From Taenia hydatigena (lineage: Eukaryota; Platyhelminthes; Cestoda; Cyclophyllidea; Taeniidae), in the NCBI GenBank assembly GCA_036345935.2, contig JADWOT020000006.1:2605493-2669492 (forward strand): a stretch of 64,000 nucleotides of DNA, read 5' to 3'. A program made the translations under genes and the position numbers. Below the pieces are notes generated by a model. It saw nothing but the letters and a program-made list of their open reading frames with translations. It did not search any database and was not told where the DNA came from. Positions 60,708-64,000 of this stretch are shown here, in pieces (position 1 is the stretch's first letter; each line of letters starts with the position of its first letter).

Positions 60708-61096
60708 CAATATAGTACTTTGTTTCCTTGAGTTACCAGTTTTGGTCAGGGACACAGAGTTGGCCATATTGCCCTAGCTACGTAGGCTGGCCTCCGTGCC
60801 ATGCCAGCAGCCTATTTTCCTCTGTCCGTTGAATACATATATTCTACTCTAGCATTCTGCCTTCTTTCGCCTTCGAGGGAGCCTCGGGACGCTACATGGC
60901 GCACTCTATTCTGCCTTCCGATTTGCAGCGATGTGGAATGCATGCTGCATGATCAAAATTGCCCTCTTCGCAGAGCAAATGGGCCAACACAATATCAAGT
61001 GTTCCCGTAGATTTATGAGTGTGCATTCACTACTTCAAGAGTTCACTACTGAAATTTACTAATATGTTCACTATGAGCAAAACATCGTATTGGAGC

Positions 61097-61266
61097 TGCA
61101 ATACTTTGTTTGTTTGAACTGCCGGTTTTGGTTAGGGTCACAGAGGTGGTCATATTTCCCTAGCTGCGTGAGCTGGCCTCCTAAAAGCATCAGCGGCTAA
61201 TTGCTCTGTCTGTTGAATATATATATTCTCCCTTCTTTTGCCTCAAGGGAGCCTCGGAACGCTACA
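61097..61266 (+). mobile_element. Solo LTR of the TRIM-like family
   Basis: The 170-bp segment starts TGCAATACTTTG and ends GGAACGCTACA, colinear with the LTRs 200-1000 bp upstream but with small deletions. The flanks GGAGC (61092-61096) and GGGGC (61267-61271) match at four of five bases, a mutated target duplication. It is therefore a separate insertion, not a third LTR of the neighbouring element. Confidence 0.8.
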
Positions 61267-62460
61267 GGGGCTATTTTCAGCGCTTTTTCGTACATTAAAA
61301 AGTAGTTCTGATATTACTGGTGAAATTAACTTTTAAATGAAATGAAGCTTAGAAAAACTTGATTGGTTGATTTAATCAGACTTTGTTGCCCTTCGAATCG
61401 TGCAAAGCCAATGAGCTGCAGTGCATTTTTTTATTCAAGTTTTTAGTTCTTTTATTTATTTACAACAGTTAGGAGTGTCATTGCTTAAAGTGGGGCGACT
61501 TAAAAATCGCTCATTCTATTTTAGCCAACTGAATGAGATTGGTCTTAACACAAATATCAATGCAAGTAAATTATAAGCTAGCCTTAAATACAGGTGAACA
61601 CGCACTGAACTAAAGGTTAAAAGACTTATTCTTGCTTCTAGAAAGTGTGTCGGGGAATTCGGTCATAGCTTTTTCAACGCTTGCCATTTAGATCCGATAA
61701 CTTATTTCTTTGCAGTGGCAAGAGAGCTTTCATTTTTTTTCCTATAGTGGGTTTCTTTTTAAATCCACTGAGGCATGTAAAAATGCCGGCAACAGTTGCT
61801 GCTCTGTGGGCTTTGCAAGTGTTGCTTGGGAATAGACAATTAATTAAGGAGACACCATTTTAAGAATAAAGTTAGCACCTCCAGATTACCGTTTCACCAA
61901 GCAAGCCTCTAAATTCTAGCAAAAGACCTGAGAGTTTTCTGAAGTATTTTAACATCTGGAGTTATTCGCAGAACCTTGTAGAAGTTGGGAGACCTCAGAT
62001 GACTATGGCCAAGCAACGATTCAGATTTTTTAATTCGTTCTTAACACGTTCCAAACGGTGCCATGTGATAAGTAGGCACAGTCGTTGGGAATCATCACAC
62101 TCGAATTCTCATGACCATTGTCAAACTCGCACAAGAACACTTTATTTGAAGGACAGATTAAAATAGCACGATTTTAAATGCTCAAAAGGTCAATCATTTG
62201 AAATGAAGAATTTTCTTAATCTGTCCCACATTTTATTGCTTCTTTTAAGCCACCACAAAGTGTTTCAGTATCAAAAATAAATTTTCGAATTTGTCGGATT
62301 TATGAGATGCATGTTGTTTAACAAGGTCCTGACTAATTAAATAGTAACATCGGTTAGCTGGGTTTTTGCATGATTTCTTTTCTACTTAAGTGGTAGCTTT
62401 CGGCTGGCAACCAATGGGGCACTTCGTGAATGCTTCAGGCGTGTAAATACTCCTAATAGA
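61267..62460. other. Intergenic, 5' flank of CDC27
   Basis: AT-rich, no gene recognised. A pyrimidine-rich tract ending CTTAAG (AG at 62389-62390) lies about 70 bases before the CDC27 ATG and could be an acceptor for a leader intron or trans-splicing. Confidence 0.4.
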
Positions 62461-64000
62461 ATGATAAACGAATTAAAGGTTATTTCAGACCCTATATCAG
62501 CACACATATGGGGATCCCTTCACAATCATGCCTTTAAGGAAGCTTTGTTTGCTGCAGAACGTCTGTTTGCTGAAACGAAGAATGAAGAAAGCCTGTATTT
62601 GCTTGCCACTTGCTTTTATCGAATGAATCGACCAAAACAGGTTATTCGTCTCCTTAACTCAAATAACTTTTCGTCTCCAAAAATTCGTTACCTCTTATCC
62701 AAATGTTATTTTGATTGTGACATGCTGAACGAAGCTGAAAATTCCCTTCTTGAGTCTGAATGTTCCTCGAAGTCGCTGATTGATACTCTTCTGGATTTTG
62801 GGGAACAAGCCTGCTACGCCTTTCTTCTTCTTGGTGACGTGTATAAATTGCAGAGTAATTTTCAAAAAGCTCAAATGTGCTACAAAGAATGTCTTAAACT
62901 AAATCCTTTCATGTGGACGGCGTTCGAAAACCTCAGCTCCATTAGTGAGTTTGTTGATCCCGAGGAGGTGTTCAAAGTAAACTCTTCTCTTGGCCTTTTT
63001 ACGCCGACGTTTACTATTGTTGGGCAGACACTTTCAACTACCAAGTCTCCCGTGAATGTCAACATCAAAGCAGAGAGGGACAAACTTGGAAGCAGAGAAA
63101 ATGTCAACCCAAACAGCCCTGTCAAAGAGGTTTCCGATTTGACACTTGATAGCGATGCAGAAAAAATGACTGCGCCACTTGGCGCTACACAAGTTGTAAA
63201 AAGCACTTACGTTTCCCAATGTACAGCCACCAATCAAGACTTTTCCACTACCCATTCTCTATTGTCCGACGATCTTTCAATGAACTTTACCCCTGTCGGC
63301 TACCCGGTGACCGCAATTACACCTAGTGCGCCCATGCTAAATCGGGATGAACTCAAAACCAAGAAGATACCTTCTAGTGACAGCACGACACCAGCTAGTG
63401 AAATCTCATCGTTTGGTTTCCTGTCGACGATTCCTCAAAGTCCCATGTTTGCATGCCTCCCGGTAAGTAAATCCGTTACCTCTCTTCATTCGCTTTATTC
63501 CGGGAATTGCTTAATGTTTGTGCGGCCTATTTTAGGTCTTTTCACGTCTCGATATGAATTCTACCTTTGCTGTTTCTGTATCGAGTTGGGAGAGCATTCA
63601 ACCCTTTCGACTAGCTTTCCATCAGGCCACAGTTAATCGTCGGTTGAGCAGTCGTCAAACTCCTCCTAGTTGTAGTCAGCTCCAGTCAACCATTCTTTTC
63701 AACACGTCTACTGCTAATGCTACCTCAGCCCTGTCCCATTGGCGGCCAAAAGATGCTAAAGTTTCAACACCCATGGCGACCACCACGTCGGTATCTCTCT
63801 CCGGTGGCATTTTTGGACCAAACTGTACCCGTGCGTCGGGCATCACCCCACTTCCTCCATGGCTTCCGAACTCCCCGATTTCTGTTATGCCAGCGGTCGG
63901 GCCTTTGGGGAATACTAGTACCCCTACTGGCAATGGAAATGCTGCATTTCCCGGGGCAAAGCCTCTTAATATTGATGATTTGAGTGAAAGTACTAATATT
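62461..64000 (+). CDS. CDC27: Anaphase-promoting complex subunit 3, N-terminal part (cut by window end)
   Basis: Exon 1 is 62461-63462 (334 codons, donor GTAAGT) and exon 2 runs from 63536 (acceptor TATTTTAG) past the window end, in frame throughout. Residues 1 to about 165 match the N-terminal TPR region of CDC27/APC3: ISAHIWGSLHNHAFKEALF, YLLATCFYRM, RYLLSKCYFDC, the FGEQACYAFLLLGDVY helix and CYKECLKLNPFMWTAFENL, with the usual spacing. In the family this region forms the homodimer interface of the APC/C ubiquitin ligase scaffold, which binds coactivator IR tails further on. Residues from about 170 are Ser/Thr/Pro-rich and disordered, like the equivalent loop in other animals, with several Ser-Pro/Thr-Pro sites and a short conserved block near SPMFACLPVFSRLD at the exon junction. 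The start is chosen because its distance to the first TPR fits the human protein. The C-terminal TPRs are outside the window. Confidence 0.92.

Larger units (their letters stand above)
60015..60896 (+). mobile_element. TRIM-like LTR retroelement (882 bp, no coding capacity)
   Basis: Two direct LTRs of 186 bp each (60015-60200 and 60711-60896) flank about 510 bp. Right after the 5' LTR comes TTGGTGGCAGTGG, a typical position and sequence type for a tRNA primer-binding site. Right before the 3' LTR is a polypurine tract (GAAAGAGGAGAGGGG, 60693-60707). The LTRs contain an AT-rich TATATAT box and end in CGCTACA. By eye they differ at roughly 30 of 186 positions, so the insertion is not recent. 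No gag or pol frame fits between the LTRs. The 5-bp flanks (CTTCC and TGGCG) do not match, so the target duplication is lost or the element is recombinant. Terminal-repeat retrotransposons in miniature are known from taeniid tapeworms; identity with that family is inference. Such elements need enzymes from other retroelements to move. Confidence 0.85.

Overview
The window looks like nuclear DNA of a parasitic flatworm, most likely a tapeworm (Cestoda). Genes are sparse, introns are short to long with GT/AG borders, and there is no bacterial-style gene packing. Two genes are recognised by protein sequence: mitochondrial phosphatidylserine decarboxylase (PISD) and the 5' part of the APC/C subunit CDC27. 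The tapeworm assignment rests on small LTR-bearing elements without coding capacity that resemble the TRIM elements described in taeniid tapeworms. It is an inference; no database search was possible.

Layout. (1) 432-18829, minus strand: an unrecognised gene of eight proposed exons (about 773 aa). Seven exons are well supported and one is weak. Its exon phases agree from ATG to stop. A small intronless gene for a putative secreted, cysteine-containing, glutamate-rich protein (3390-3803, plus strand) lies inside its last intron. (2) 18830-20950: the space between this gene and PISD, holding two solo LTRs of one family in opposite orientation, each with a perfect 5-bp target duplication. (3) 20965-29006, plus strand: PISD in four exons. 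Its third intron carries one arm of a 3.5-kb inverted repeat. The other arm lies just downstream of the gene, so the last PISD exon (pyruvoyl-forming serine) sits in the loop of a giant palindrome. (4) 35162-37965, plus strand: a TATA-containing promoter and a five-exon gene for a basic, serine-rich protein of about 293 aa with no recognised domain. (5) 38-60 kb: mostly non-coding. It contains a 326-bp (TCC)n tract and a second inverted repeat (46302-47165 and 49696-51112) whose right arm holds a (GGA)n tract of about 575 bp where the left arm has only about 22 bp. (6) 60015-61266: an 882-bp TRIM-like element with two 186-bp LTRs, a primer-binding-type site and a polypurine tract, then another solo LTR. 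(7) 62461-64000, plus strand: the first two coding exons of CDC27, running off the window.

Function. PISD would make phosphatidylethanolamine at the inner mitochondrial membrane; CDC27 is a TPR scaffold of the anaphase-promoting complex. They are not functionally linked. The most notable points are the palindrome around the last PISD exon, the replacement of a normally conserved catalytic histidine by glutamine in PISD, the unequal microsatellite in the second inverted repeat, and the compact LTR-element family.
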